From NCBI RefSeq assembly GCF_014884385.1, contig NZ_WKFH01000003.1, positions 1,830,001 to 1,894,000 on the forward strand: a stretch of 64,000 bases of DNA, written 5' to 3'. The stretch comes from Phycobacter azelaicus. GTDB taxonomy: Bacteria > Pseudomonadota > Alphaproteobacteria > Rhodobacterales > Rhodobacteraceae. Within the stretch, counting starts at the first letter, position 1; each line of letters begins with the position of its first letter. Below are positions 54,163-62,892 of the stretch, piece after piece. The translations under genes were made by a program, and so were the position numbers. A model generated the notes under the pieces. It did no database searches. It was not told the DNA's origin and saw only the letters and a list, made by a program, of their open reading frames with translations.

Positions 54163-55185
54163 TTAGTCGAAGGTGCCTGCGACACGGCCCACGAGCATGA
54201 ACGCACGGGCGGTGCGGGTGTCTCCGAGGGCCGAGATCTCACTGTCGCTCGCCTCGGTTTCGAATTCTGCGAACATCTGATCAAAGCGGCGCAGGAAGTG
54301 ATGCGCGGCATCGCGGAAAATCGGATCCTGTTTCATCCGCGCGGCGGTCAGCGCGAGCGAGGTTCGATCGCGAATGCCGCCAAGGGCCGCCACAGCGCGA
54401 CCACGCGCGCCTTGCGCAAATTGACGCCAGATCTCGGGGCGGGCCATGTCGGGCCGCAGGTCGTCCATATAGATCCCGTCCTGGCTGAGCAGGGTCAGAA
54501 CATCCTGTGCCGCCTGGATGACCTGCGCGGCCTTGCGATCCTTGAGCGCCGCGCGCAGGGCGGAGAAGCCTTCTTCGTCCTCGGCGGTTTCCGGGAAGTT
54601 GAGTGCGCGAATGAATTGGTCCATCGCCAGCGGTGGGCTTATCTCTTCCGATGGTGTGCCAAGGGCCAGCGTGCCCTGATCGGCTGCGGCCATTTGCGCC
54701 GCCTCGGCAGGGATCGCAGGGCGCGGTGCCGTGCGGCGGCTGCTTTGGAAGGTGGCAAGCGCACTTTCCGTTTTACGCGTGGCTTCGGCAATTTCTTCCA
54801 GCTTCTTGGCCACGGAAGGCTCTGCCACGGCAGAGGCCTGCTGAGCGTGGGTCAGATAGCTGTGCCGCAGCCCGTCAACCGCCGCCTGCAGGCGCTGAGT
54901 TTCTCCCTGGATGATCCGAACTGAGCGAAGCACCACGGCACCGACCCAAAGCAGGGCCAAGGGAAGGAACACCGCCAGCGCATTCAATACCCAGTCGCCC
55001 CAGTCGCCTGAGCCTTCACCCTCGGACGGAACCAGCAGAAAGGCTGCAAGCACGCCGAGTGCCCAGAGGGCGCCCAGAAGGATCGCAACGGTTTCCGCGC
55101 CGCCCAGCGCCGGAGATGTCGGGCGCTCTAGCGTGCCAAACGGTTGGCCGGTCATAGGCTTTTTACTGGGTTCCGAAGCGGTCAT
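54163..55185 (-). CDS. Membrane protein with coiled coil, unknown function
   Basis: The 340-residue protein has two membrane helices (about 31-52 and 68-90), a coiled-coil stretch (about 92-150) and a mostly helical C-terminal domain of about 150 residues. It begins 21 bases after greA on the same strand, so it is likely cotranscribed. I do not recognise a named family. Confidence 0.78.
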   Translation of the reverse strand: MTASEPSKKPMTGQPFGTLERPTSPALGGAETVAILLGALWALGVLAAFLLVPSEGEGSGDWGDWVLNALAVFLPLALLWVGAVVLRSVRIIQGETQRLQAAVDGLRHSYLTHAQQASAVAEPSVAKKLEEIAEATRKTESALATFQSSRRTAPRPAIPAEAAQMAAADQGTLALGTPSEEISPPLAMDQFIRALNFPETAEDEEGFSALRAALKDRKAAQVIQAAQDVLTLLSQDGIYMDDLRPDMARPEIWRQFAQGARGRAVAALGGIRDRTSLALTAARMKQDPIFRDAAHHFLRRFDQMFAEFETEASDSEISALGDTRTARAFMLVGRVAGTFD

Positions 55186-55206
55186 GGCGGGCGGAAATCC
55201 CCTTGT

Positions 55207-55677
55207 TCACGAATAGACGATCTTCAAAATTTCATATGCGCGCTCTCCACCTGGGGTGCGCACCTCCACACTGTCGCCTTCTTCCTTGCCAATCAAGGCC
55301 CGGGCAATGGGAGATTTGATGTTCAAAAGGCCTGCTTCGATATTGGCTTCGTGTTCGCCGACGATTTGCCAGGTCTTTTCCTCATCGGTATCTTCGTCCA
55401 CCACTGTGACCCGTGCGCCGAACTTGACCGAGCCGGACAGCTTGGAGGGGTCGATCACATCGGCAAGGCTCAGCAGTCCTTCCAGCTCTTTGATCCGGCC
55501 CTCAATGAAAGACTGTTTTTCGCGGGCTGAGTGATACTCAGCGTTCTCTGACAAGTCGCCAAGCTCGCGCGCTTCGGCGATGGCCTGAATGATGGCCGGG
55601 CGTTCTACGGATTTCAGGTTTTTCAGTTCCGCTTCCAGGGCCTGAAAGCCCTTTGGGGTCATCGGGATCTTTTCCAT
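55207..55677 (-). CDS. greA: Transcription elongation factor GreA
   Basis: The 156-residue factor rescues backtracked RNA polymerase. The N-terminal coiled coil has the tip acidic residues in [16 protein letters not shown]. The C-terminal FKBP-like domain includes [18 protein letters not shown]. The length is typical. Confidence 0.97.
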   Translation of the reverse strand: MEKIPMTPKGFQALEAELKNLKSVERPAIIQAIAEARELGDLSENAEYHSAREKQSFIEGRIKELEGLLSLADVIDPSKLSGSVKFGARVTVVDEDTDEEKTWQIVGEHEANIEAGLLNIKSPIARALIGKEEGDSVEVRTPGGERAYEILKIVYS

Positions 55678-55869
55678 TGTCTGGTCCGCTTTCGTCTGGT
55701 CGTTCTTTGCTTATGGTTGTTGTCTTATGAACGTCGCAGCCCCGCCGCAGGGGCGGCGGGGCGTAGGCTCGGGTTGCCAATTACCTGACCCAATCACGGG
55801 ACCAAATGCAAGAGGGAGCAGACGCGGCGGGCAGAGTTTTGCTGCGAACCTCGCGGCTTGTGGCAGTTT

Positions 55870-56025
55870 CTATCGATTGGCGCCTTTCCGAGGCGGCAGC
55901 GGATCACAGACCGGAGAATGCCGCTCTATGCGCCAGAAACTCTGCTGATCCCGGTCGCGGCGGACCTTGTACCTGTCCTGGCTCTGGGCCAGGCGCATCA
56001 TATCAATCGTATTGAACAAGCTCAT
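55870..56025 (-). CDS. Possible 51-residue protein overlapping the VOC gene
   Basis: The frame starts 23 bases inside the 3' end of the VOC gene, with GGAG 6 bases before the ATG. The product (MSLFNTIDMMRLAQSQDRYK...) is basic and soluble, with no recognised family. The ribosome site and coupling support it; the size and lack of homology by memory leave it uncertain. Confidence 0.35.
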   Translation of the reverse strand: MSLFNTIDMMRLAQSQDRYKVRRDRDQQSFWRIERHSPVCDPLPPRKGANR

Positions 56026-56383
56026 ATTCCACTCCTTCATTGTCCAGGAAATAGAACCTCCGGCCGGGTTCGTAATCGGCGTGGTTGATCGGTCTGAAGC
56101 CCGCCTCCTTGACGGCTGCTTCGGCGCGGTCAAGGTCATCGACGATCAGGGCCAGATGGTTGAGCGCACCCTTGTTGGCGTATCGGGGCAAAGTGTCCTT
56201 GATGTCCTCGGGCGGTGAGTAAAGTGCCATGTAGCTGTCTTTGTTGCCCACATGCACGGAATAGCCGCCATGTATGGCGGGGCCCTCCCAGCGGATGTGC
56301 CAGCCAAAGACTTTTTCCATCCAGGCTGCGGTGGCATGAGGGTCGGCGACGCAGACGTTCGCATGTTCAAGAATGGCTGTCAT
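56003..56383 (-). CDS. VOC-family (glyoxalase/bleomycin-resistance fold) protein
   Basis: The 126-residue protein has the paired beta-alpha-beta-beta-beta units of the VOC fold, with NVCVADPHATAAWMEKVFGW, ALNHLALIVDDLDRA and YFLDNEGVEYEL; a His and Glu in these positions usually bind metal. It may be a lyase, a dioxygenase or a sequestering protein. The promoter contains a SoxR box and soxR is divergent, so it is probably induced by redox-active compounds. Confidence 0.88.
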   Translation of the reverse strand: MTAILEHANVCVADPHATAAWMEKVFGWHIRWEGPAIHGGYSVHVGNKDSYMALYSPPEDIKDTLPRYANKGALNHLALIVDDLDRAEAAVKEAGFRPINHADYEPGRRFYFLDNEGVEYELVQYD

Positions 56384-56413
56384 TTCGAATCTCCTTTGAT
56401 CTCATCTGACTCT

Positions 56414-56444
56414 GGTGTAATTTCTCAACCTAACTTTAGATCAA
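56414..56444 (-). promoter_or_regulatory. SoxR-dependent promoter of the VOC gene
   Basis: On the minus strand, TTGATC (56444-56439) and TACACC (56419-56414) stand 19 bases apart, the long spacer typical of MerR-family targets. The spacer region reads CTAAAGTTAGGTTGAG (56439-56424), close to the known SoxR box CCTCAAGTTAACTTGAGG. It lies about 30 bases before the VOC start codon. Confidence 0.7.
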
Positions 56445-56473
56445 GCTTTTTCTGCATGAAGGAGACGTTCGAT

Positions 56474-56962
56474 ATGGCACGCACGGCAGGGGTTTCGATT
56501 GGCTATCTGGCAGAGCGCACGGGGCTCGCCGTTTCCGCCATCCGCTACTACGAGGCGCAGGGGCTGGTGGAGCCCTGGCGCAATGCAGGCGGGCAGCGGC
56601 GGTTTCATCGCTCGGACCTGAGGCGGCTCAGCTTTGTGATGATTGCGCAGCAGTTCGGGTTCTCCCTGCCGGAAATTCGGGGTTTCCTCAAAAGCCTGCC
56701 GGGGGGGCGCACCCCCACACAAGAGGACTGGGCGGCGATCTCGGGGGATTTCCGCGAGCATCTCGACCGGCGAATCGAGACCCTTTTAAAGCTGCGCGAC
56801 AATTTGGACGGCTGCATCGGCTGTGGCTGCCTGTCCCTGCCCAGATGTGCGCTATATAATCCGCAGGATAAGGCGGCTGAGAAGGGCTCTGGCCCGCGCT
56901 ACCTGTTGGGAGACAGCCCCGAGGCTGGACCGGAGGCTCAAAATGAGGGGGAGAAGGGGTGA
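56474..56962 (+). CDS. soxR: Redox-sensitive transcriptional activator SoxR
   Basis: The 162-residue MerR-family protein has a helix-turn-helix (SIGYLAERTGLAVSAIRYYE), a dimerisation helix and the [2Fe-2S]-binding motif CIGCGCLSLPRCALYNPQD near residue 120 with all four cysteines. GGAG 9 bases upstream favours ATG 56474 over ATG 56456. It faces the VOC gene across a shared SoxR box. In non-enteric bacteria SoxR responds to redox-cycling compounds such as phenazines and quinones. Confidence 0.95.
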   Translation: MARTAGVSIGYLAERTGLAVSAIRYYEAQGLVEPWRNAGGQRRFHRSDLRRLSFVMIAQQFGFSLPEIRGFLKSLPGGRTPTQEDWAAISGDFREHLDRRIETLLKLRDNLDGCIGCGCLSLPRCALYNPQDKAAEKGSGPRYLLGDSPEAGPEAQNEGEKG

Positions 56963-57128
56963 AATGGGTATGAAATGCGCGCAAAACGCTCTTCTGCGGG
57001 AATGTAACGCAGAGTATCCATTGACCTTGCCTTTCTGCAGCCGCTAAGCAACCGCGAAAGAAAATTGCGCCCAGGACCATCTGTCCGGTGCGGACAGACA
57101 CGAACGATAGCCAAGGAGCACATCATCT

Positions 57129-58778
57129 ATGGCCGAGATTGAACGCGAAGCGATGGAATATGACGTTGTGATCGTCGGAGCCGGCCCTGCTGGCCTGTCG
57201 GCGGCGATCCGTCTGAAACAGCTGGACAGCGACCTGGATGTCGTGGTGCTGGAAAAAGGCTCTGAAGTGGGCGCGCATATTCTGTCGGGCGCGGTTCTGG
57301 ATCCCTGCGGCCTGGACGCGCTGATCCCCGACTGGAAGGAAAAGGGCGCGCCGCTCAACACGCCGGTCACCGAAGACAACTTCTACATGATGGGCGAAGC
57401 GGGCGAGGTTCGGATCCCCAACTTCCCGATGCCCCCGCTGATGAACAATCACGGCAACTACATCGTCTCCATGGGCAATGTCTGCCGCTGGATGGCTGAG
57501 CAGGCCGAGGAATTGGGCGTCGAGATTTTCCCGGGCATGTCCTGTTCCGAACTGATCTATGGCGACAGTGGTGAGGTCAAAGGTGTTGTCGCCGGTGTCT
57601 TTGGCCTTGAACCCGATGGATCCTACGGTCCCAACACCGAGCCGGGTATGGAACTGCACGGCAAATATGTCTTCCTGTCCGAAGGCGTGCGCGGGTCGTT
57701 GTCCAAGGAAGTGATCGCAAAATACGGTCTGTCCGATGGCAAGGAGCCGCAGAAATATGGCGTCGGCATGAAAGAGATCTGGGAGATCGACCCGGCCAAG
57801 CACAAGGAAGGCACTGTTACCCACACCATGGGCTGGCCGCTGAATTCCAACGCGGGCGGCGGCTCCTTCATCTACCACCTGGAGAATAACCAGGTTTACG
57901 TGGGCTTCGTGGTGCACCTGAACTACAAGAACCCGCACCTTTACCCCTACATGGAATTCCAGCGGTTCAAGCATCACCCGATGGTCGCCGAGCTGCTGAA
58001 AGGCGGCAAGCGCGTCGCCTATGGCGCCCGTGCCATCACCGAGGGCGGCTGGCAGTCGATGCCGAAGCTCGTGGCGCCCGGTGTTGCGCTTCTGGGCTGC
58101 GCTGCGGGCATGGTCAACGTGCCGCGCATCAAGGGCAACCACAACGCCATGCTGTCGGGCAAAGCCGCAGCCGAGGCTGCCTATGACGCCATCAAGGCCG
58201 AGCGGTCCGGTGACGAACTTGCCGCCTATGAGACCTCGGTGCGCGAAGGCGCCATCGGCAAGGACCTCAAGATGGTGCGCAACGTCAAGCCGATGTGGTC
58301 GAAGTGGGGGCTGACTGCCTCCCTCGTTCTGGGCGGTCTGGACATGTGGACGAACAACATTCTCGGTCTGTCCGTCTTTGGCACCCTCGGTCACGGCAAG
58401 AACGACGCCGAAGCCACCGAAGAGGCCAGCAAACATCAGCCTATCGACTATCCGAAACCCGATGGCACCCTGTCGTTTGACCGTCTGACCAACGTCTCCT
58501 TTGCGATGACAAACCACGAGGAAAGCCAGCCCTGCCACCTACGCCTTGGCAATGCGGAAACGCCGATCTCGGTCAACCTGCCCAAGTACGACGAACCGGC
58601 GCAGCGTTACTGCCCGGCGGGCGTCTATGAGGTGCTGGAGAAGGATGGCAAGCCCGAGTTCGTGGTCAACTTCCAGAATTGCGTGCACTGCAAGACCTGC
58701 GACATCAAGGACCCGAGCCAGAACATCACGTGGACCACACCGCAGGGCGGCGACGGCCCGAACTATCCCAACATGTAA
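57129..58778 (+). CDS. Electron transfer flavoprotein-ubiquinone oxidoreductase
   Basis: The 549-residue membrane-associated enzyme passes electrons from ETF to ubiquinone. It has the FAD motif VIVGAGPAGLSAAIRL near residue 12, the ubiquinone-domain segment GWPLNSNAGGGSFIYHL, and a C-terminal [4Fe-4S] ferredoxin-like motif FQNCVHCKTCDIKDPSQNI with a further Cys in YCPAGVYE. It matches the family in length. It supports the acyl-CoA dehydrogenase-type enzymes in the genome. A GC hairpin follows. Confidence 0.95.
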   Translation: MAEIEREAMEYDVVIVGAGPAGLSAAIRLKQLDSDLDVVVLEKGSEVGAHILSGAVLDPCGLDALIPDWKEKGAPLNTPVTEDNFYMMGEAGEVRIPNFPMPPLMNNHGNYIVSMGNVCRWMAEQAEELGVEIFPGMSCSELIYGDSGEVKGVVAGVFGLEPDGSYGPNTEPGMELHGKYVFLSEGVRGSLSKEVIAKYGLSDGKEPQKYGVGMKEIWEIDPAKHKEGTVTHTMGWPLNSNAGGGSFIYHLENNQVYVGFVVHLNYKNPHLYPYMEFQRFKHHPMVAELLKGGKRVAYGARAITEGGWQSMPKLVAPGVALLGCAAGMVNVPRIKGNHNAMLSGKAAAEAAYDAIKAERSGDELAAYETSVREGAIGKDLKMVRNVKPMWSKWGLTASLVLGGLDMWTNNILGLSVFGTLGHGKNDAEATEEASKHQPIDYPKPDGTLSFDRLTNVSFAMTNHEESQPCHLRLGNAETPISVNLPKYDEPAQRYCPAGVYEVLEKDGKPEFVVNFQNCVHCKTCDIKDPSQNITWTTPQGGDGPNYPNM

Positions 58779-58846
58779 GGCATGGTGGGTAAATCCTGCT
58801 CTCTTTGGGCGGGTTTTTACCAGTCCTGCAACAAATACCGCAAAAG

Positions 58847-58870
58847 TGGGGCGCCCTTCGGGGCGCCCCA
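58847..58870 (+). terminator. Perfect hairpin with TTCG loop after the ETF oxidoreductase gene
   Basis: TGGGGCGCCC and GGGCGCCCCA pair fully around TTCG, a very stable tetraloop, 68 bases after the stop. No T-run follows, so it may act as a Rho-related stop or stabiliser rather than an intrinsic terminator. Confidence 0.6.
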
Positions 58871-58948
58871 TTGCGTGTCGGGCGCCTGCGGACTACCTTT
58901 TGGCAACGCTTCATCTGAAGCCATCCATCACCCTTGGGGGAGGTCTCT

Positions 58949-60688
58949 GTGCCTGTTCAAACTCTTCGCACCCTGTCATCCAAGGCGCTCATTGCGCTCG
59001 CAGTCTCGCTGACGGTGCCTTTCGTAATCCCAGCGCCCGTGCAGGCTGATGGCTTGGCCGGGGCCTATCTGGCCGGACGTGCCGCGACCTATGAAAGCGA
59101 CTTTTCCGCCCAAGCGGAGTATTACACCCGTGCTTTGGTGCGCGATCCGAGCAATCCGGTGCTGATGGAGAATGTGGTATTCGCCCAACTGGCCCAGGGT
59201 CAGATCAAGCAGGCGATTCCGGTGGCACAGCGCCTGTGGCAGATGGAGCTGCGCAGTCAGGCCGCCAATATGGTCATGATCGCCGATTTCGCGCAGCGTG
59301 GTGCCTTTGTCGACATCCTGTCGCGTGATCTGTCGATCCGTGACATTCACCCGCTGGTGGATGGTCTTCTGACAGCCTGGGCCCATATGGGCGAAGGTGC
59401 AGTCTCTGCCGCTATGCAGAGTTTTGATACCCTCGCCAAGGACCAGAACCTGCGTCCCTATGTGCTTTACCATCAGGCCCTCGCCCTGGCTTCGGTCGGC
59501 GACTACAAGGGGGCTGAAGAGATGTTTGCAGCAGACGGCGAACAACTGACGCGCCTGTCACGCCAGTCCGTTCTGGCGCGGCTGCAGATCCTGTCGCAGC
59601 TGGGCGAGAACGAAAAGGCGCTTGAGGTTCTGAACGGCGCCTTCGGCACTGCCTTCGATCCAGCCATCGCGGATATCCGCAGCCGCCTCGTCGCCGGGGA
59701 GCCGCTCGGCTTTTCCATCGCGTCCACTCCGGTTGAGGGCATTGCCGAAGTCTTTTTCACCATGGGCTCGGCGCTGAATGGTCAGCAGCCGGGCGACTAT
59801 GTGCTGATGTATGCGCGGATGGCGGCAGCACTGAACCCCTCTCATGTAGATGCGGTTCTGCTGAGCGCCGAATTGCTGGACGATCTTGGCCGCTTCCCGC
59901 TGTCGATTGCGACCTACAAGAAGGTGCCGCGTGATCATCCGGACTATTACGCAGCCGAGATGGGCCGGGCCGAGGCGTTGCGCCGGTCGGCAAAACCGGA
60001 TGCCTCGGCGGAAGTCCTGAACCAGCTGGCCGAGACCTATCCCGATCTGCCGCAGGTTCACATCAGCCTTGGCGACCTGTTGCGGCAGCAGGAGGATTAT
60101 GCCGGTGCAGTAAAGGCCTATGACAAGGCCTTGGCGCTGACGCCCGAGGACGCAAGCAGCCGCTGGTTCCTCTATTATGCCCGCGGGATTTGCCATGAAC
60201 GCCTTGACATCTGGGACAAGGCAGAGGCCGACTTCCGCGCGTCCCTTGCGCTGGAGCCGGACCGTCCGCAGGTCTTGAACTACCTCGGGTACTCTCTTGT
60301 CGAAAAGCGCAAGAACCTCGATGAGGCGCTGGACATGATCGAACGCGCCGTCGCGGCGCGCCCCGATTCCGGATACATCGTCGACTCCCTTGGCTGGGTG
60401 CTGTACCGCCTCGGCCGTTATGATGAGGCTGTTGGCCATATGGAGCGTGCGGTCGAGTTGATGCCAGTGGACCCGGTGGTCAACGATCACCTCGGCGATG
60501 TCTTCTGGGCGGTGGGTCGCAAGCGCGAGGCAGAATTCCAGTGGAAGCGTGCGCTCTCCTTCATTCGTGCGGGCGAGGGGGACGGTGAGGCCGATCCGGA
60601 CCGCATCCGTCGCAAGCTGGAGGTCGGACTGGACGTGGTTCTGGCGGAGGAAGGCGCGGAGCCCCTGAAGGTTGCCAATGGCGGTTGA
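58949..60688 (+). CDS. Exported tetratricopeptide-repeat protein
   Basis: The 579-residue protein starts at GTG 58949, preceded by GGGGGAGG, and has a signal peptide ending near VQA-DG. The rest is helical repeats; the clearest TPR units lie in the C-terminal half (for example QQEDYAGAVKAYDKALALTP, then DLWD-type and GRYDEAVGHMERAVELMP). It is likely a periplasmic protein-interaction scaffold, possibly in envelope assembly. The stop overlaps the ispE start by 11 bases. Confidence 0.88.
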   Translation: MPVQTLRTLSSKALIALAVSLTVPFVIPAPVQADGLAGAYLAGRAATYESDFSAQAEYYTRALVRDPSNPVLMENVVFAQLAQGQIKQAIPVAQRLWQMELRSQAANMVMIADFAQRGAFVDILSRDLSIRDIHPLVDGLLTAWAHMGEGAVSAAMQSFDTLAKDQNLRPYVLYHQALALASVGDYKGAEEMFAADGEQLTRLSRQSVLARLQILSQLGENEKALEVLNGAFGTAFDPAIADIRSRLVAGEPLGFSIASTPVEGIAEVFFTMGSALNGQQPGDYVLMYARMAAALNPSHVDAVLLSAELLDDLGRFPLSIATYKKVPRDHPDYYAAEMGRAEALRRSAKPDASAEVLNQLAETYPDLPQVHISLGDLLRQQEDYAGAVKAYDKALALTPEDASSRWFLYYARGICHERLDIWDKAEADFRASLALEPDRPQVLNYLGYSLVEKRKNLDEALDMIERAVAARPDSGYIVDSLGWVLYRLGRYDEAVGHMERAVELMPVDPVVNDHLGDVFWAVGRKREAEFQWKRALSFIRAGEGDGEADPDRIRRKLEVGLDVVLAEEGAEPLKVANGG

Positions 60689-61517
60689 GGCATTTGCCCC
60701 GGCCAAGATCAACCTGACCCTGCATGTGACTGGCCGCCGCGCCGATGGCTATCACCTTTTGGATTCTCTGGTGGCGTTTTGCGATGTGGGGGATGTGATC
60801 GGGGTGCGTTCGGCGCCGGAGCTGTCGATGCAAGTCACGGGGCCAAGGTCAGACGGCGTGCCGACGGATGCAAGCAATCTTGTTCTGCGTGCCGCAGAGT
60901 TGATGCGGCGCAAGGGGCAGGGCGCAGAGATCACGCTGGAGAAGCACCTGCCTGCCGCGGCCGGTATTGGTGGTGGATCCTCTGATGCGGCGGCGACCTT
61001 GCGCGCGCTCTCACAGCTTTGGAATGCCGACCTGCCGGAGCCTGCGGAATTGCTGTCCTTAGGCGCCGATGTGCCTGTTTGTATGGCGCCCGGGAGCTGG
61101 CGGATGGAGGGAATTGGCGAGAACCTCTCCCCTGCACCTGATCTGCCGCCCTGTGAGATCCTTTTGGTCAATCCCGGCGTTTCGGTTTCCACTCCGGCGG
61201 TGTTCCGCGCTCTGACCTCACCACAGAATGCGCCGATGCCAAAGGAACTGCCGCGATGGAACACGGCAGAGGACCTGGCGCAGTGGCTGTCCTCGCAGCG
61301 CAATGATCTGCAACTGCCCGCCGTGGAGCAGCATCCTGTGATTGCAACGGTGCTGGAAGAGCTGCGCAGGTCTGGCGCATTGCTTGCGGCCATGTCCGGC
61401 TCGGGGGCCACCTGCTTTGGGTTGTTTCCCGTTGGCAGTGCGCAGGCCCGGTTGGCCCGCGAGCGCCTGCGCAATGTCTATCCGAACTGGTGGGCCGCTT
61501 TGGGCCGAGTGATCTGA
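60678..61517 (+). CDS. ispE: 4-diphosphocytidyl-2-C-methyl-D-erythritol kinase
   Basis: The 279-residue GHMP kinase of the MEP isoprenoid pathway has FAPAKINLTLHVTGRRADGY at the N-terminus, the ATP loop PAAAGIGGGSSDAAATL near residue 95, and MSGSGATCFGLF near the end. ATG 60678 is preferred to TTG 60672. The polyprenyl synthase gene that uses the pathway's product is next, on the other strand. Confidence 0.95.
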   Translation: MAVEAFAPAKINLTLHVTGRRADGYHLLDSLVAFCDVGDVIGVRSAPELSMQVTGPRSDGVPTDASNLVLRAAELMRRKGQGAEITLEKHLPAAAGIGGGSSDAAATLRALSQLWNADLPEPAELLSLGADVPVCMAPGSWRMEGIGENLSPAPDLPPCEILLVNPGVSVSTPAVFRALTSPQNAPMPKELPRWNTAEDLAQWLSSQRNDLQLPAVEQHPVIATVLEELRRSGALLAAMSGSGATCFGLFPVGSAQARLARERLRNVYPNWWAALGRVI

Positions 61518-61540
61518 AACTGTCCGTCGCCGCGTGCTCC

Positions 61541-61580
61541 CGCGCCTGCGGCGGCGCAAACATCTGCGCCTGCGGGCGCG
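61541..61580. terminator. Possible bidirectional terminator between ispE and the polyprenyl synthase gene
   Basis: CGCGCC...GGCGCA and TGCGCC...GGCGCG form an imperfect GC-rich stem of about 15 pairs around AACATC, between convergent stops at 61517 and 61621. No T-run is seen on either strand. Confidence 0.45.
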
Positions 61581-61620
61581 TGAAAGCCTGCTGTTTTGTG
61601 TTGGACCGGGGCGTTCGGGC

Positions 61621-62619
61621 TTAATGCAGGCGGGCTACGACGTAGTCGGCAAGGTTATATAGCATCTTGCGGATCGGTTGATCCGGGAGGGAGCTGAGCG
61701 CCGCTTTTGCCTTGTCGGCCCAGGCAATTGCATCGCGACGCGTCGCGTCGAGCGTGCCGTATTTGTTCATCAGCTCAAGAGCATGCTCCAGATCGCCGTC
61801 TTGCTGGCGGCCCTTTTCTATCGTCCGGGTCCAGAAAGCGCGTTCCTCATCTGTTGCCTGCGCGACCGCCTTGATCACGGGCAGGGTCAGCTTGCGCTCG
61901 CGGAAATCATCCCCGACGTTCTTGCCTGTGGCCTTGCTGTCCCCCTGATAATCCAGAAGGTCATCGGCGATCTGGAAGGCGATCCCCAGTGCATCCCCGT
62001 AGTCGAAAAGCGCCTTGACCTTGGCCTCTTCGACACCGGCGATCACGCCACCAACCTCGGTTGCTGCGGAGAACAGCGCGGCGGTTTTACCGCGCACCAC
62101 TTGTAGATAGATGGCCTCATCGGTCTTGAGGTCGGTTGCTGCAGTCATCTGCAACACTTCGCCCTCTGCGATGGTGGCCGACGCATTGGCAAGGATGTCC
62201 AGCACGCGCAGCGATCCCGTTTCGACCATCAACTGGAAGCTGCGGGCAAAGAGATAGTCCCCAACCAAAACCGAGCTTTTGTTGTCCCACAGAAGGTTGG
62301 CCGTCGGGCGGCCCCGACGCTGGCCGCTTTCATCGACCACGTCATCGTGCAGCAATGTTGCCGTGTGAATGAATTCCACCGTGGCGGCAAGCTTTACATG
62401 GTTGTCGCCCTCGTAGCCACACAGGCGCGCGGCAGCCAGTGTCAGCATGGGCCGCAGGCGTTTGCCGCCTGCCTCGACCAGATGCGCGGTCACCTCGGGG
62501 ATGCGGGGCGCATGCTCAGACGCCATGCGTGTACGGATCAGACTGTTTACCGCCGCCATTTCCTCGCTGAGGGTGGCTGCCAGCATCTCATGCGGCTTTT
62601 GCATTGTCACTTGGTCCAT
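61621..62619 (-). CDS. Polyprenyl diphosphate synthase (octaprenyl/decaprenyl type)
   Basis: The 332-residue enzyme makes the ubiquinone side chain. The first Asp-rich motif is LLHDDVVDESGQRRG near residue 85, with GGKRLRPMLTLAAARL before it; the second is QIADDLLDYQGD near 215. These bind the diphosphates through Mg. The product length (C50 in most Rhodobacterales) cannot be read from the sequence. The frame is open for 70 more codons, but ATG 62619 matches the family. Confidence 0.93.
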   Translation of the reverse strand: MDQVTMQKPHEMLAATLSEEMAAVNSLIRTRMASEHAPRIPEVTAHLVEAGGKRLRPMLTLAAARLCGYEGDNHVKLAATVEFIHTATLLHDDVVDESGQRRGRPTANLLWDNKSSVLVGDYLFARSFQLMVETGSLRVLDILANASATIAEGEVLQMTAATDLKTDEAIYLQVVRGKTAALFSAATEVGGVIAGVEEAKVKALFDYGDALGIAFQIADDLLDYQGDSKATGKNVGDDFRERKLTLPVIKAVAQATDEERAFWTRTIEKGRQQDGDLEHALELMNKYGTLDATRRDAIAWADKAKAALSSLPDQPIRKMLYNLADYVVARLH

Positions 62620-62676
62620 TGCATTCTCGGCTTTCACGCTCGACAAGGTAGTGCCCTTGCTCTTAGATCCATCCCC

Positions 62677-62892
62677 ATGAAGGAACTTCTGCGCAGCACC
62701 GATCCAACCGTCCTGGCCTTTGCCTCCGCCCTTCTTGAGGGTGAGGATATAGACTGCTTTCATGTGGACGTAAATATGAGCGTCCTCACTGGAGGGATCG
62801 GGGCGATCCCGCAAAGGCTGCTGGTCCATCCGGATGATTACGACCCGGCGCTGAAGGTTCTGCTGGACAACCAGATCCCATTGGGACGATGA
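62677..62892 (+). CDS. DUF2007-family small protein
   Basis: The 71-residue protein reads MKELLRSTDPTVLAFASALL, then EGEDIDCFHVDVNMS and a final VHPDDYDPALKVLLD, the usual pattern of DUF2007 (putative signal-transducing, PII-like beta-alpha-beta fold). It overlaps the methyltransferase gene by 4 bases and starts 57 bases from the divergent polyprenyl synthase gene. Confidence 0.88.
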   Translation: MKELLRSTDPTVLAFASALLEGEDIDCFHVDVNMSVLTGGIGAIPQRLLVHPDDYDPALKVLLDNQIPLGR

